From the NCBI GenBank assembly GCA_963626805.1, contig CAVFXS010000056.1:1-64000 (forward strand): a stretch of DNA of 64,000 nucleotides, written 5' to 3'. This document shows, one piece after another, positions 17,847 to 27,800 of the stretch. The position numbers were made by a program, and so were the translations under genes. The stretch comes from CAG-632 sp963626805 (GTDB lineage Bacteria; Bacillota; Clostridia; Lachnospirales; Lachnospiraceae). Positions within the stretch are counted from its first letter, which is position 1; every line of letters starts with the position of its first letter. Under the pieces are notes generated by a model that ran no database searches, was not told the DNA's origin, and saw only the letters and a list, made by a program, of their open reading frames with translations.

Positions 17847-18527
17847 CTATTCTGTGTTTCTTTCCAGTTCCTGTATCGCCGGATAATAGTCCCTGACCGC
17901 ATACTCTGCCGCCTGAACCTTCTCCTGCCAGATATGACTGCTTGCAGCATCATCAATGGCGCAGGTATGCATTCCGGCATTTTTTCCCGCCTGAATCCCT
18001 TCCACAATATCCTCAAAGATCAGACAGTGCTCCGGTTTTACTCCAAGATCTTCTGCTACCAGCAGATAAATATCCGGGTTCGGTTTCCCGTGAGCGACCT
18101 CACAGGCGGTATGCACCGAATCGATCAGACCTCGGATCTTCTGCCCCTCCAGTGCAATCTCTACCAGATGCCGGGAGTTACTGGTCGCAACACCTGTCCG
18201 ATAGCCCTTCTGCTTCAGCAGACAGAGAAACTCCATGGCGCCGGATTTTAACGGTACTTCTCCGGCATACTTCTCTTCTGCCATCCGGTTCCATGTATCT
18301 TTCATAACCTCTATAGAATCCGTGATGCGGTATTCTGTCTTAATATATTCTGCCGTTTCAGAAAAACTCATGCCGGAAATCCGTTCCTGCAGCCCCTCCG
18401 GAACGACCAGACCGTGATTTCTGAAATACTCTTCATCAATGGCATTCCATACCCACATGGAATCTACCAGTGTTCCATCCAGATCAAATATGACTGCCTC
18501 TATCCCCCGGAACATCTGTCCATGCAT
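17847..18527 (-). CDS. HAD-superfamily phosphatase / beta-phosphoglucomutase-like
   Basis: This 226-residue cytoplasmic HAD hydrolase has the nucleophile motif FDLDGTLVDS, motif II VATSNSR, the motif III lysine in HGKPNPDIY and motif IV IFEDIVEGIQAG. The cap region between residues 20 and 85 is helical, as in the beta-phosphoglucomutase group. The substrate is unknown. The start at 18527 (GGAGG eight bases before ATG) overlaps the stop of the upstream methylase as TAATG, so the two are translationally coupled. Confidence 0.88.
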   Translation of the reverse strand: MHGQMFRGIEAVIFDLDGTLVDSMWVWNAIDEEYFRNHGLVVPEGLQERISGMSFSETAEYIKTEYRITDSIEVMKDTWNRMAEEKYAGEVPLKSGAMEFLCLLKQKGYRTGVATSNSRHLVEIALEGQKIRGLIDSVHTACEVAHGKPNPDIYLLVAEDLGVKPEHCLIFEDIVEGIQAGKNAGMHTCAIDDAASSHIWQEKVQAAEYAVRDYYPAIQELERNTE

Positions 18528-19888
18528 TACAGCCACCTCCAACCGGCCAGATATTTATTCTTAAGTGTGCCGTTGGTCAGTTTTCCCCAACCGAGCGGAT
18601 ATCCGTCCACACAGATTAATGTCATACCATTCTCGCCCTCTAATTCGATCGTTTCCCCTTTCAGATACCGGATTACCCGTTCATCCGTTACATCCAGGGA
18701 GATTGCATGATCATATTCCTTCATCCTCAGTGTCATCGCCAGCGACTGACTCGGTTCAAACCGGTTCTTCCGGATCTCACCCAGAAACAGACCATTCCGC
18801 AATACACGCATTCCCTTTACCGATGGCATCTCCTTCGGAAGATAATACAACCGCTCCTTCTGTAATTCCATGCGGCTTTCATCCCAGTCCCAGGCAATAT
18901 GCTTTAAGAAATCCCATACCACATCCGGCAGCTTTACTCTTCCCGGATGATACCAGTTCACTGCATCAGTCATCGGCTTCTCTTTCTTATGCAGCAATGC
19001 AACAAAATGCCCTTCACCGTGAATCCGCTGCGGCCATAACCGGCGACACTTCGTCACATCCTGATTACCCTTCAGACTCCATTCCGGATGTCCGGAATCA
19101 AAGCCTTCGTATTTCGGAAGCTCTGCCAGCTCCAGCTCCGGATCCAGCTCTAACAGGAAATCCATCGCCTGCTCGTTCTCCTCCGGTGAAAATGTACAGG
19201 TCGAATATACCATCGTTCCGCCCGGTTTCAGACACCGTACCATTTCCTTCAGAATGCTGCGCTGCAGATTCACAAACAATTCCACTCCATTCGTTTCCCA
19301 TGCCTTCACCATGGAGTTTGCTTTCCGGAACATCCCCTCTCCGGAACACGGTGCATCGATCAGAATCTTATCAAAAAATCCTTCAAAATTATCCGCGATC
19401 ACATTCGACGGCTCACTTAATACCAGCATATTCGGCACGCCAAAAAGCTCCAGATTCTTAAGCAATGCTTTTGCTCTGGAATTGCTGATGTCATTGGATA
19501 CCAGTAACCCGGTTCCGTGCAGCTTTGCTGCCAGCTCCGTTGATTTTCCTCCCGGTGCCGCACAGATATCCAGAACCCGGTCTCCCTCCTCAATCGGAAT
19601 CACACTTGCCGGTGTCATGGCACTCGGCTCCTGAATATAATACAGGCCTGCATAGTAATATGGATGCTTTGCCGGCTGTTCCGACTCACCATAATAAAAC
19701 CCGTTTGAACACCAAGGAACCGGCTTCAACTCAAACGGAGATAGTTTCAGAAAATCCTCAACTGATATTTTTGCGGTATTCACCCGCAGGCCATGATAAC
19801 ATGGTTGTTCCAATTCTGCTTCATAAGCTTCAAACTCATCCTGCAGCATTTCTTTCATACGTGTTTCAAAACGTTCCGGTAATTTCAC
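18527..19888 (-). CDS. RsmF-type rRNA cytosine-C5 methyltransferase
   Basis: This 453-residue SAM-dependent NOL1/NOP2/Sun-family m5C methyltransferase has LDICAAPGGKS (SAM loop) and the two catalytic cysteine motifs DAPCSGEGMFR and STCTFSPEENE. The C-terminal ~150 residues match the extra domains of RsmF-type enzymes that methylate 16S rRNA. It starts at GTG with AGGAG seven bases upstream. It is co-transcribed with the HAD gene. Confidence 0.92.
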   Translation of the reverse strand: MKLPERFETRMKEMLQDEFEAYEAELEQPCYHGLRVNTAKISVEDFLKLSPFELKPVPWCSNGFYYGESEQPAKHPYYYAGLYYIQEPSAMTPASVIPIEEGDRVLDICAAPGGKSTELAAKLHGTGLLVSNDISNSRAKALLKNLELFGVPNMLVLSEPSNVIADNFEGFFDKILIDAPCSGEGMFRKANSMVKAWETNGVELFVNLQRSILKEMVRCLKPGGTMVYSTCTFSPEENEQAMDFLLELDPELELAELPKYEGFDSGHPEWSLKGNQDVTKCRRLWPQRIHGEGHFVALLHKKEKPMTDAVNWYHPGRVKLPDVVWDFLKHIAWDWDESRMELQKERLYYLPKEMPSVKGMRVLRNGLFLGEIRKNRFEPSQSLAMTLRMKEYDHAISLDVTDERVIRYLKGETIELEGENGMTLICVDGYPLGWGKLTNGTLKNKYLAGWRWL

Positions 19889-19915
19889 ATTCGTTCTCCT
19901 GCTTCTAATTTCTCA

Positions 19916-19958
19916 TTTGTCATCATTCTGCCTGATGACAAAGACGTGCCGGGGCACG
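19916..19958 (-). other. Two small hairpins between the alarmone synthetase and methylase genes
   Basis: TTTGTCATC (19916-19924) pairs with GATGACAAA (19934-19942), and CGTGCC/GGCACG form a palindrome at 19945-19958. No T run follows in the leftward direction, so these are not clear terminators; mRNA processing or partial attenuation is possible. Confidence 0.4.
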
Positions 19959-19973
19959 GCCTTTATGCTTCTC

Positions 19974-20777
19974 TTAATTCAGGCTCTGCGCCTTATAGCC
20001 CTCCGCTATGATATCCAGCTCTCTGCTGAATCGCTCCAGCTGCTCCAGATCCTGTGTTGCGAAGATCTGATAGAACTCATCCTGTATCTTCAGAACCTCT
20101 CTTTTATTCGCCACATGATACAGATTCTGGATATTGACCAGAATATCGGATACTACATTTGCCTTGATCGTGAACATATTCTGTGCATCAATGATCTCAT
20201 CGCGCACGGAAGACATCTCGGAATCCAGCGCTACAATCGCATCGGATGCCGCATATAAACGTTCCCGTACATGTGCCGGCATATTACCATGATACTTATA
20301 CTGCAGGGAATGCTCGATCGTAGCCCAGAAATTCATTGCCATCGTCCGGATCTGAATCTCTGCCTGCAGACGCTTCGTTCCCTCTAATGTATACACATCA
20401 TAATAGACAATAATATGATAGCTTCGATATCCGCTCTCCTTGTAATTCGATATATAATCCTTTTCACATTTGATCTCCATATCCTTGCGGTTCCGGATAA
20501 TCTCAACAACCTTATCAATATCTTCTACAAACTGACACATGATACGGATTCCCGCAATATCGTCAATCTCATCCTCGATCTCTTCAATCGCCAGATGCTT
20601 CTTATTCATTTTATCCAGAATACTGGAAATTTTCTTGACCCGTCCTACCACCTGCTCAATCGGGGAATATTGTCCCTTACTCCGATATTCCTCAATAATA
20701 TGATTGAATTTTACCACCAGTTCATTTACCGCAAGCTGATAAGGCGACAAAATCTCCCGCCATAATTGTATTTCCAT
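19974..20777 (-). CDS. Small alarmone synthetase (RelP/RelQ type)
   Basis: This 267-residue stand-alone (p)ppGpp synthetase transfers pyrophosphate from ATP to GDP or GTP. Synthetase motifs are DIAGIRIMCQF, ESGYRSYH, and AEIQIRTMAMNFWATIEH. There is no HD hydrolase, TGS or ACT domain, so it is a synthetase only. The C-terminal helices resemble the oligomerisation region of RelQ. Its own ribosome binding site (GGGGTGG) is weak. An upstream frame with a far better site overlaps its start, so translation may be coupled. Confidence 0.92.
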   Translation of the reverse strand: MEIQLWREILSPYQLAVNELVVKFNHIIEEYRSKGQYSPIEQVVGRVKKISSILDKMNKKHLAIEEIEDEIDDIAGIRIMCQFVEDIDKVVEIIRNRKDMEIKCEKDYISNYKESGYRSYHIIVYYDVYTLEGTKRLQAEIQIRTMAMNFWATIEHSLQYKYHGNMPAHVRERLYAASDAIVALDSEMSSVRDEIIDAQNMFTIKANVVSDILVNIQNLYHVANKREVLKIQDEFYQIFATQDLEQLERFSRELDIIAEGYKAQSLN

Positions 20778-20835
20778 ATGTAACCACCCCTGATATTTTT
20801 GTCATCCATCGCTGATCGATGACCTGCGTGCGCAT
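20722..20835 (-). CDS. Upstream frame overlapping the alarmone synthetase start, 37 aa
   Basis: A 37-codon frame starts at ATG 20835 behind AAGGAGG with ideal 7-base spacing and ends at TGA 20722, 56 bases inside the synthetase gene in another frame. The peptide begins MRTQVIDQRWMTKIS and has no recognisable domain. It is the best-initiated frame on this transcript, so it could couple or throttle translation of the synthetase. It may be regulatory rather than a functional protein. Confidence 0.45.
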   Translation of the reverse strand: MRTQVIDQRWMTKISGVVTYGNTIMAGDFVALSACGK

Positions 20836-20843
20836 CCGCACAC
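20801..20843 (-). promoter_or_regulatory. Two leader hairpins around the upstream frame
   Basis: The first hairpin (20826-20843) is a 7-bp stem, one pair G-U, whose four-base loop holds the ATG of the upstream frame. The second (20801-20823) pairs GTCATC with GATGAC, with an alternative inner stem CATCG/CGATG at 20808-20822. They lie between the strong upstream ribosome binding site and the weak synthetase site. Confidence 0.5.
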
Positions 20844-20862
20844 CTCCTTAGTACGTTGTTAT

Positions 20863-20891
20863 ATTATAACATACCTTTCTTGAAATTCCAA
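20863..20891 (-). promoter_or_regulatory. Promoter of the alarmone synthetase operon
   Basis: Leftward TTGGAA (20886-20891), a 17-base spacer and perfect TATAAT (20863-20868) precede the leader. The likely transcript start is about 20-25 bases before the strong AAGGAGG. Confidence 0.75.
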
Positions 20892-20921
20892 CGAAAGCCG
20901 TGCTCAAAAGCAGACCTTTCT

Positions 20922-21674
20922 CTATACGTTTCCCTGTTTTTCCTGAAGTTTTTTCAAAAACAGATATGGATTGATGCTGATTTCTGTTCCGTCCTCCTGA
21001 TAGAAATAGATTCCGACATGTAAATGCGTATCAAACATTCCGGTAGTGCCCTCTTCACCATAACCGGAGTTTCCCATAAATCCAAGCAGTTGTCCGGCAT
21101 ATACGGTATCTCCCGGCTTCAGGCCTGCCGCATAGGAATATAAATGTGCATAGTAATAATAAATACCTCCCTCAGACTCTATTCCGATCCGCCAGCCACC
21201 AAGCGTCAGCCAGCCCATATTCCGCACCGCACCGTCCGTCATGCTGACGACCGGGATCCGTCCGGGTTCATTCCGGATATCCATAACATCCGTTCCTTCA
21301 TGCACCCGGTTACCGCCATACGTCCTCTCTCCATACCAGGAATCACAATATTCAATCTCCTGAATGTAGGACTTTTCAATCGGGAAACATGTCAGCTCCC
21401 GGTTTATGGTATTTTCTATCCTCTGAAGCTCTTCATCATAGCTTTCAATCGTCCGGTACGGATTCAGATACTCCTCGGGATTCGCCCGAAACCGTTCCAG
21501 ATTCTTCTCGTATCGCAGCTTATAATTTATCGCTACCTGTGCGTCTGTCACATGCCACTCTACTCCGATTATCAGAAGCAGCGCCACTATCAGCAGACCT
21601 CTGCGACAGATTTCCCTGAAGGATCCCTTTTGATTCATATACGATATTCTGCTGCCCGGATTCTCTCTGTTCAT
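20922..21674 (-). CDS. Membrane-anchored M23 peptidase
   Basis: This 250-residue protein has one N-terminal membrane segment (about residues 25-43, GLLIVALLLIIGVEWHV) and a C-terminal LytM/M23 zinc-peptidase domain outside the cell. Zinc ligands are visible in HEGTD and THLHVG, with a glycine-rich strand (GDTVYAGQLLGFMGNSGYG). Members cut peptidoglycan cross-bridges or act as cell-wall regulators; both HxxxD and HxH motifs are intact, so activity is plausible. GGAGG precedes the ATG. Confidence 0.9.
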   Translation of the reverse strand: MNRENPGSRISYMNQKGSFREICRRGLLIVALLLIIGVEWHVTDAQVAINYKLRYEKNLERFRANPEEYLNPYRTIESYDEELQRIENTINRELTCFPIEKSYIQEIEYCDSWYGERTYGGNRVHEGTDVMDIRNEPGRIPVVSMTDGAVRNMGWLTLGGWRIGIESEGGIYYYYAHLYSYAAGLKPGDTVYAGQLLGFMGNSGYGEEGTTGMFDTHLHVGIYFYQEDGTEISINPYLFLKKLQEKQGNV

Positions 21675-21724
21675 CTTATGTCCTCCATCCGGGATTCAGA
21701 ACTCTGTGCTCCTGACGGACAGCC

Positions 21725-22207
21725 TTATGACTGTTCCTCATATCCGGTATCCACCGAAAGGTCTCTGCCATCTGCAGCCTGTGTAGCCAGCGTATCACAC
21801 CGCTCATTCTGCGGATGCCCAGCATGTCCCTTTACCCAGTGGTATTGAACTGAATGCGGACTCATTGCCTGTAACAACCGTTTCCATAAATCTATATTTT
21901 TAACCGGATTTTTGGTTCCGAGCTTCCAGTTTTTCTGCAGCCAGCCCTGAATCCAGTTCTCGTTAAACGCCTTTACCACATATTGGGAATCCGAATAAAT
22001 ATCTACCTGACATGGACGATTCAGTGCCTCCAGCCCGGTTATTACCCCTAATAATTCCATCCTGTTATTCGTTGTCTGACGATAGCCACCGGAATATTCT
22101 CTGGTATGTAACTGTCCCTTCGGATCTGTGTATTCCAGCACTGTACCATAGCCGCCCGGTCCCGGATTTCCTCTGGAGGATCCGTCCGTATATATAATTA
22201 CGTGCAT
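21725..22207 (-). CDS. rnhA: Ribonuclease HI
   Basis: This 160-residue enzyme degrades the RNA strand of RNA-DNA hybrids. The catalytic acids D8, E51, D73 and D138 and the flexible-loop H128 align with the E. coli enzyme. The basic handle helix region (WIQGWLQKNWK) is present. Its ATG follows the pnp stop codon directly (TAAATG), so the genes are coupled. A type II RNase H is encoded at 38863. Confidence 0.96.
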   Translation of the reverse strand: MHVIIYTDGSSRGNPGPGGYGTVLEYTDPKGQLHTREYSGGYRQTTNNRMELLGVITGLEALNRPCQVDIYSDSQYVVKAFNENWIQGWLQKNWKLGTKNPVKNIDLWKRLLQAMSPHSVQYHWVKGHAGHPQNERCDTLATQAADGRDLSVDTGYEEQS

Positions 22208-23041
22208 TTAAATCTCCTTCCCGATCTCTGCAACTGTCAGACGAACCAGCTGCTTAAACTGTGCAGATACCCGGTCTGCAGTCTCCTGGACCTCTGTATG
22301 GGATAGCTTTTTATCCGAAATGCCGCTTGCCATATTGGTAATGCACGAAATGCCACAGATCTTCATACCCATATGATTGGCTGCCACGGCTTCACAGGTC
22401 GTACTCATACCGCAGGCATCCGCGCCAAGCAGCCCTGCCATCCGCACCTCTGCCGGGCTCTCATATGCAGGTCCGCTAAACTGGATATAAACACCCTCCT
22501 GTAATGGAATATCCAGTGTCTTTGCCGCACCCTTTATCTTATCCCGCAACTCCTTATCATAGATCTCCGACATATCCGGAAATCGTGCTCCGAGTTCTTC
22601 GATATTCGCTCCGATCAGCGGAGACGGTACAAAGGATGAAATCTGATCCCTTAACAGCATTAAAGTCCCCGGTTCCAAAAAGGAACTGATACCACCGGCG
22701 GCATTGGTCAGGAATAAGGTATCCGCTCCGAGAAGCTTCATCAAACGGATCGGTCTCACTACCTCCTGCATGGTATAGCCCTCATAATAATGCACTCTTC
22801 CCTGCATGATTACGACCGGCACCTGCTCCAGGTATCCGAATACAAATCTTCCCTGATGGCCTGCAACGGTTGATCTCGGAAATCCCGGTATCTCGTCATA
22901 TGGGATCACTGCTTCACACTGAATCTCATCTGCAAGTGCTCCCAGCCCGGAGCCTAACACCAGGCCGAGCTTTGGCTGAAAATCCGTAATGTTCCTGCAT
23001 GCCTGATAGCATTCTTTTAATCTTTCATATTCTGTCTGCAT
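22208..23041 (-). CDS. Purine-nucleoside phosphorylase
   Basis: This 277-residue trimeric-type PNP splits purine nucleosides with phosphate for salvage. The phosphate loop GSGLG (30-34), TVAGHQGRF, LTNAAGGISSF and the base-binding region GISCITNMASG are conserved. The Asn in ITNMA is typical of guanosine/inosine-specific enzymes. GGAGGT precedes the ATG. It is followed immediately by rnhA. Confidence 0.93.
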   Translation of the reverse strand: MQTEYERLKECYQACRNITDFQPKLGLVLGSGLGALADEIQCEAVIPYDEIPGFPRSTVAGHQGRFVFGYLEQVPVVIMQGRVHYYEGYTMQEVVRPIRLMKLLGADTLFLTNAAGGISSFLEPGTLMLLRDQISSFVPSPLIGANIEELGARFPDMSEIYDKELRDKIKGAAKTLDIPLQEGVYIQFSGPAYESPAEVRMAGLLGADACGMSTTCEAVAANHMGMKICGISCITNMASGISDKKLSHTEVQETADRVSAQFKQLVRLTVAEIGKEI

Positions 23042-23079
23042 ATGTACCTCCGTCCTGAAATAACTTCTGATTACTCTAA

Positions 23080-23108
23080 ATGATACACTGTTTTCGATAT
23101 ATCCGCAA
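23080..23108 (-). promoter_or_regulatory. Putative pnp-rnhA promoter
   Basis: Leftward TTGCGG (23103-23108) and TATCAT (23080-23085) are spaced by 17 bases and lie about 40 bases before the pnp start. Confidence 0.4.
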
Positions 23109-23168
23109 CTTAAAAAAGACCCTCACCTGCCATATAGATATAACCGCCAATAACAGAAAATGCCTCTC

Positions 23169-23216
23169 TCCGGAGTCACTGCTTTCATAAATTTCCATTC
23201 TTTTTCCGACTCCGGA
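23169..23216. repeat. Inverted repeat between spoIVA and pnp
   Basis: TCCGGAGTC (23169-23177) is the exact complement of GACTCCGGA (23208-23216), separated by 30 bases. It sits in the 220-base gap after spoIVA. No T run follows directly, so a terminator is not proven; the rest of the gap shows only the pnp promoter. Confidence 0.5.
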
Positions 23217-23262
23217 TCGAGACACGCTCTGACTTTATTCTGTTTGTTTTATTTCTGCGCCG

Positions 23263-24738
23263 TTAAATAATAATGCATACCATACCGCCATTTCCGTCAT
23301 TTACGATCTTTTCCATTGTATCCTGAAGCTTCGCCTGACTCTCATCCGTAATCTTACCGGTTTTCGCCCGGATTCCGTCATCAATCAGCTGTTCGATCGT
23401 CTTTCCGAAGATGTTAACACTCCAGATATCCTCCTGTCCTTCCGCTCCGATATACTGCACCAGATCCTTCGCCTGTTCTTCGGATCCTACAATCGGTGCG
23501 ATTTCTGTTGTGATATTGGCTTTGATCATATGAATGGACGGTGCTTCTGCTTTTATTTTTACCCCGAATTTATTTCCGTGCCGGATCACCTCCGGCTGCT
23601 CGATCCGGATTTCTTCATGATTCGGTGTCACAAAGCCATATCCCTTATACCGGACTGCATCCACAGCCTCCGCCACCTGTTCGTATTCCTTCCGCTTCTT
23701 TGACAGCTCCTTTAATACATTCATAAACTGATATTCGTTCTCAATCTCGCATCCAAGCATGTCACTCAGCATCTCATAGTAAAAAGCATGATCAACCTGT
23801 ACCAGCAGCTGAACATTACCGGTATCCAGAGAGATATTATCTAATTTTACCTTTTCAATATATGTATCCTCCGGTATTTCCAGCTGATATACATCACGGA
23901 TCACATGGATCTGATCCATCACGGATTTTGCCATAGCTATTAATGCTGTTTTCACATCCGATTCCAGCTGCAATGCCTCGGCCCATTTCGGAATATGGAA
24001 ATCCACCTCTGTTACCGGAAATTCCAGCAGAACTGCCTGAAGGATTTCTGTTACATCTTCCTTACGCAGCTGATCTGCGTTTACAGGAAGCACCTTTACA
24101 CCATAGGTTTGCTCCAGCTCCTCTGCCAGCCTCTGCGTTTCCTCCGCATACGGCTTCATGCTGTTCAGCAGGATAATATATGGTTTTCCGAGTCCTTTGA
24201 TTTCCTGAATTGTCCGTTCCTCTGCCTCCAGATAGGCGGCTCTTTCCAGTTCTCCGAAGCTGCCATCTGTTGTCACAACAATTCCGATCGTTGAATGATC
24301 ATGGATTACCTTTCTGGTTCCGATCTCGGCAGCCTTTGAAAACGGAATGTCATAATCAAACCATGGTGTTTTTACCATGCGTTCTTCTCCATTTTCTTCA
24401 TGTCCGACAGCTCCCGGAACCATAAATCCCACACAATCAATCATCCGCACTTTCATTTCCAGATCCGGATTCATTTGAATCGTAACTGCCTCCTGCGGAA
24501 TGAATTTCGGTTCCGTTGTCGTGACTGTCTTGCCAGATGCACTCATCGGAAGTTCATCCCTTGCCCGGATCTGCAATGGTTCCTCTTCAATATTCGGCAG
24601 TACCATCAGATTCATAAATCGTTTAATAAAGGTCGATTTTCCGGTTCTTACCGGTCCCACCACGCCTATATAAATCTCTCCGTTAGTTCTGCTCCTCATA
24701 TCTTCATATAAATCATATGTATTCATTCCACTCTCCAT
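23263..24738 (-). CDS. spoIVA: Stage IV sporulation protein A
   Basis: This 491-residue ATPase polymerises on the forespore surface as the basement layer of the spore coat. The Walker A motif GPVRTGKSTFIKRF is close to that of B. subtilis, the TRAFAC-like core follows, and the C-terminus is the conserved GGMVCIII. I choose ATG 24738 (GGAGGT seven bases upstream), which gives the family length; the frame extends 16 codons further without family similarity. It shows that the organism carries sporulation genes. Confidence 0.96.
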   Translation of the reverse strand: MESGMNTYDLYEDMRSRTNGEIYIGVVGPVRTGKSTFIKRFMNLMVLPNIEEEPLQIRARDELPMSASGKTVTTTEPKFIPQEAVTIQMNPDLEMKVRMIDCVGFMVPGAVGHEENGEERMVKTPWFDYDIPFSKAAEIGTRKVIHDHSTIGIVVTTDGSFGELERAAYLEAEERTIQEIKGLGKPYIILLNSMKPYAEETQRLAEELEQTYGVKVLPVNADQLRKEDVTEILQAVLLEFPVTEVDFHIPKWAEALQLESDVKTALIAMAKSVMDQIHVIRDVYQLEIPEDTYIEKVKLDNISLDTGNVQLLVQVDHAFYYEMLSDMLGCEIENEYQFMNVLKELSKKRKEYEQVAEAVDAVRYKGYGFVTPNHEEIRIEQPEVIRHGNKFGVKIKAEAPSIHMIKANITTEIAPIVGSEEQAKDLVQYIGAEGQEDIWSVNIFGKTIEQLIDDGIRAKTGKITDESQAKLQDTMEKIVNDGNGGMVCIII

Positions 24739-24772
24739 AGAAAAGACCTCCCGCACGTTCTGTAATCTGTCC

Positions 24773-24789
24773 ATCATGTTGTACATGAT
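24773..24789. repeat. 17-base palindrome upstream of spoIVA
   Basis: ATCATGT and ACATGAT flank a 3-base centre. It lies between the candidate sigma-E promoter and the spoIVA start, so it would be in the 5' leader. It could be an operator or an RNA hairpin. Confidence 0.4.
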
Positions 24790-24799
24790 ATATTGATAC

Positions 24800-24828
24800 A
24801 GTATATGCAGGAGGTCCTGTTTCTATGT
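24800..24828 (-). promoter_or_regulatory. Candidate sigma-E promoter of spoIVA
   Basis: Leftward CATATACT (24800-24807) fits the sigma-E -10 consensus CATAcAnT. A weaker ACATAGA (24822-24828) stands 14 bases upstream in the -35 position. In B. subtilis spoIVA is sigma-E dependent, which supports the call. Confidence 0.35.
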
Positions 24829-24893
24829 TATTCTGTTGGTTGTTCTTTCTGTTCCCGACTGTTTCCGGTTCTTATTCCATTCTGTCTGTGATC

Positions 24894-27800
24894 CTATTTC
24901 CGGCTTCTGTTCTTTCTCCGGCTCTCTGCGATCAGAACTCCGGCTCCCAGGTATGCTGTCAGTCCAAGGATCATCACAACCTGAATCGGACTGGTATCAC
25001 CGGTCTTTGGACCGGCGGCTGCTGTTGTCGCTTCTGTCGTTACAGCCGTAGTCACTTCCGTTGTTACCTCTGCAGTCGTTGCGGCTGTTGTTTCCGTCGT
25101 CTCAGTCTCCGTTGTTTCACTGCTTGTGGCAGTTGTCTCGGTTGTGGTTGCCTTCTTCTCATAGGTATCCACAATATCGACTCTGACCGTTTCATCCGCT
25201 ACTACATTCGCACTTGCCGAATCCTCTGCTGCAATTCCATCCACTGTATACCGGATACTCTTGATCTCATAACCGTCAATATCATATGCGGTTTCCTCTA
25301 CAATATATTCTCCGGCTGTCTCTTCTAACTTCAACGTATACTTTCCAGTCAGTGCATGATAGGTGAAATCTGCCAGTGTATATTCCTTTACTGTATTATC
25401 CGCAGTGTTTGTTACACGGAATTTCAATGCCCGCTCTGCCTCTGCCCGGCTTGCATCACCCTTGATTTCCTTTGTGATTTCCAGAAATCCTGCATTCTTA
25501 CTGTATGTATTGGTATAATCAACGGTTCCGACACCGCCTCTTAATACCTCAAGTGTCGCTGTTTTGCCATCCGTCTCAGTTCCCGCATTGACTATATAAG
25601 TGGTAGTATCCAGTATATATCCTGCAATATCCCTTGTACGCTCTTCTACTGTATAAGTTCCGGGTGCTACGGATATCTCCAGCTCATACCGGTTCGTTGT
25701 CTGATTAAAGACTAACTCGCTCAGGGCAAAGTCCCGATAGGCTGTCTCCCCCTGCTTTCTCACACGGAAGGTGATCAGGTTAAGCGCCTCTTCTATCGGT
25801 ACCTCACCGGCTAATACCTTTGTCAGCTTCAATGTACCTGCGTTGTCACTGTAATCATTGGTAAATGCTACCTGTACTGTCTGACCGTCTGTCAGAGTTA
25901 CGGTTGCCTCGTTTCCGGTTCTGGCAGCTGTACTATCCACCTGATATGTCGTGGATACCACATAACCGGTTTTATCTGTAACGGTTTCCGTTACAAAATA
26001 CCGTCCGATCGGCAGATTGTCAATTGTCAGAGTTGCTTTCTGCTGTGCTTCATCATAATCAAAATCTGCAGCTGTATAAACCGTACCTGTGGAAACACCT
26101 TCCTTCTTTACCTCAAACTTCAGAAGGTCTTTTACATCATCCCAGTTCTGGGCTCCTGTCACCTGTTTGGTCAGGATCAGGGAACCGACCTGCTCGGTAT
26201 ACTGATTCTCGTACGATACTACTGCTTCCGTATCCTTCTCAATCTCCAGATCCGATACCTCCGTACCGTTCTGCGTTCCGCCACCGTTTACGGTATAAGT
26301 CGTGACACGCTTATAGCCGGTCTTATCTGTGATCGTCTCCGTTACCGTATAGGTACCAACCGGAAGATTATCTACGACACATTCATATTTGCCGGTCGTC
26401 TGATTTAGGGTAAAATCTGCAGCCGTATAGGTTGTTCCGACTGTTTCTCCATCCTGCTTTACCACGAACCGGATAGAATCCTTAACTGCATCCCAGTCCA
26501 GATCTCCTGTAACCGTCTTCTCCAGCTCCAACGAACCATACTCTGTCAACGGCTCATATGTATTGGTAAACAATACGGTCTGTGTCTGATTTTTCGTTAC
26601 TCTGACACTCGATGTCCTGCTTCCGATAGTCTCGACACCATCGCCAACCTTATAAGTGGTATTCTTCAAGGTTCTGCCGGTTACCGTCTGTAATGTCTCC
26701 TCTACCGTATAATTGAACGCCGGATCCAGCTGATCCAGGGTCTTACTGTAAACATCTCCATCTTTTACCATATCATTACCGGTAAATGTTGCCAGAACGA
26801 TCGTACCCCGTTTTACTGTAAAGGAAATCCGATCCTTCACATCATCCCAGTCTGCATTTACCACACTCTTGGATATCTTTAATCGACCTTCCTCTGAATT
26901 CTCATATTCCAGAATATTCTCATCCTCACTGAAGGTCTTGATATCAATGCCTGTAGGCAGTGTGATTCCGGAAGACCCGGTCAGTACAAAATAATATGGA
27001 TACGGATTTACCGCATAGCCCTCCTTGGAGGCCGTTTCATATAATACAAAATATTTATCAATCGGAAGATCTCTGATCACGATCTTACCATCTGAAGCAG
27101 ATACCGTAATATTATCTTTAATAATGTCTCCATCCACCATCTTCTTGTTAACGGCATCATAGGTCGCATACCGCAGCTGGAAGGTAGAACCATCCAGAGC
27201 GATCTTATTACCATCCTGATCGGTCCAGTATTTGAACAGGGTAATATCACGTAACTCGGAAACAGTCTGGTGCTTTGGTGTATAAGCCACATGCACGATT
27301 GACTTTTCACCCTTTGTCTGGCTGGAATTATATCCATTCAGACTGAATCTGTTATATGCATTTTCCGCAGTCAGACTGTCATTCTGCTGAGACGATCCAA
27401 GCGGATATACCTTAATGGTAGAATTTACCCTTGCCTTATAAGTAAGCTTCAGATGCTTACCATCCGGAATGGTAAGCGTTAACGTCCGTTTATCCTCCGA
27501 TAAAGAATAATCATAATCCGTACCTTTGGTTAAAATAGTCGTTCCACTGTCCGTTACCTCTGTCAATGTGATCGAGCTTAGTACAAAGTCTAAAGCAGAA
27601 CCGATCTCATCAACAGCCGTGATCGTATCTCCATCAACCAGATCCAGCGCATTGGGATTAATATCAACTGTATAGCTGACATCCGGTGCGGAATCTTCTG
27701 TATACTCACCGGTCTTTGTAATCAGATCCTTTGGTGTCAGCTCCTTTGTGTCTGTTGCATTACCAATATCCGTACCGTCATACTCAGCAGTTATCTTATT

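Noticed and set aside
18565..19461. 298-codon plus-strand frame opposite the RsmF-type methylase
   Set aside because: It is rich in Pro, Ser and Arg as expected from an antisense frame, and the minus-strand methylase motifs are intact.
25140..26895. CRISPR-like or recently duplicated DNA repeats in the adhesin gene
   Set aside because: The periodicity is at protein level, about 115 codons, with strongly diverged DNA and an uninterrupted frame.
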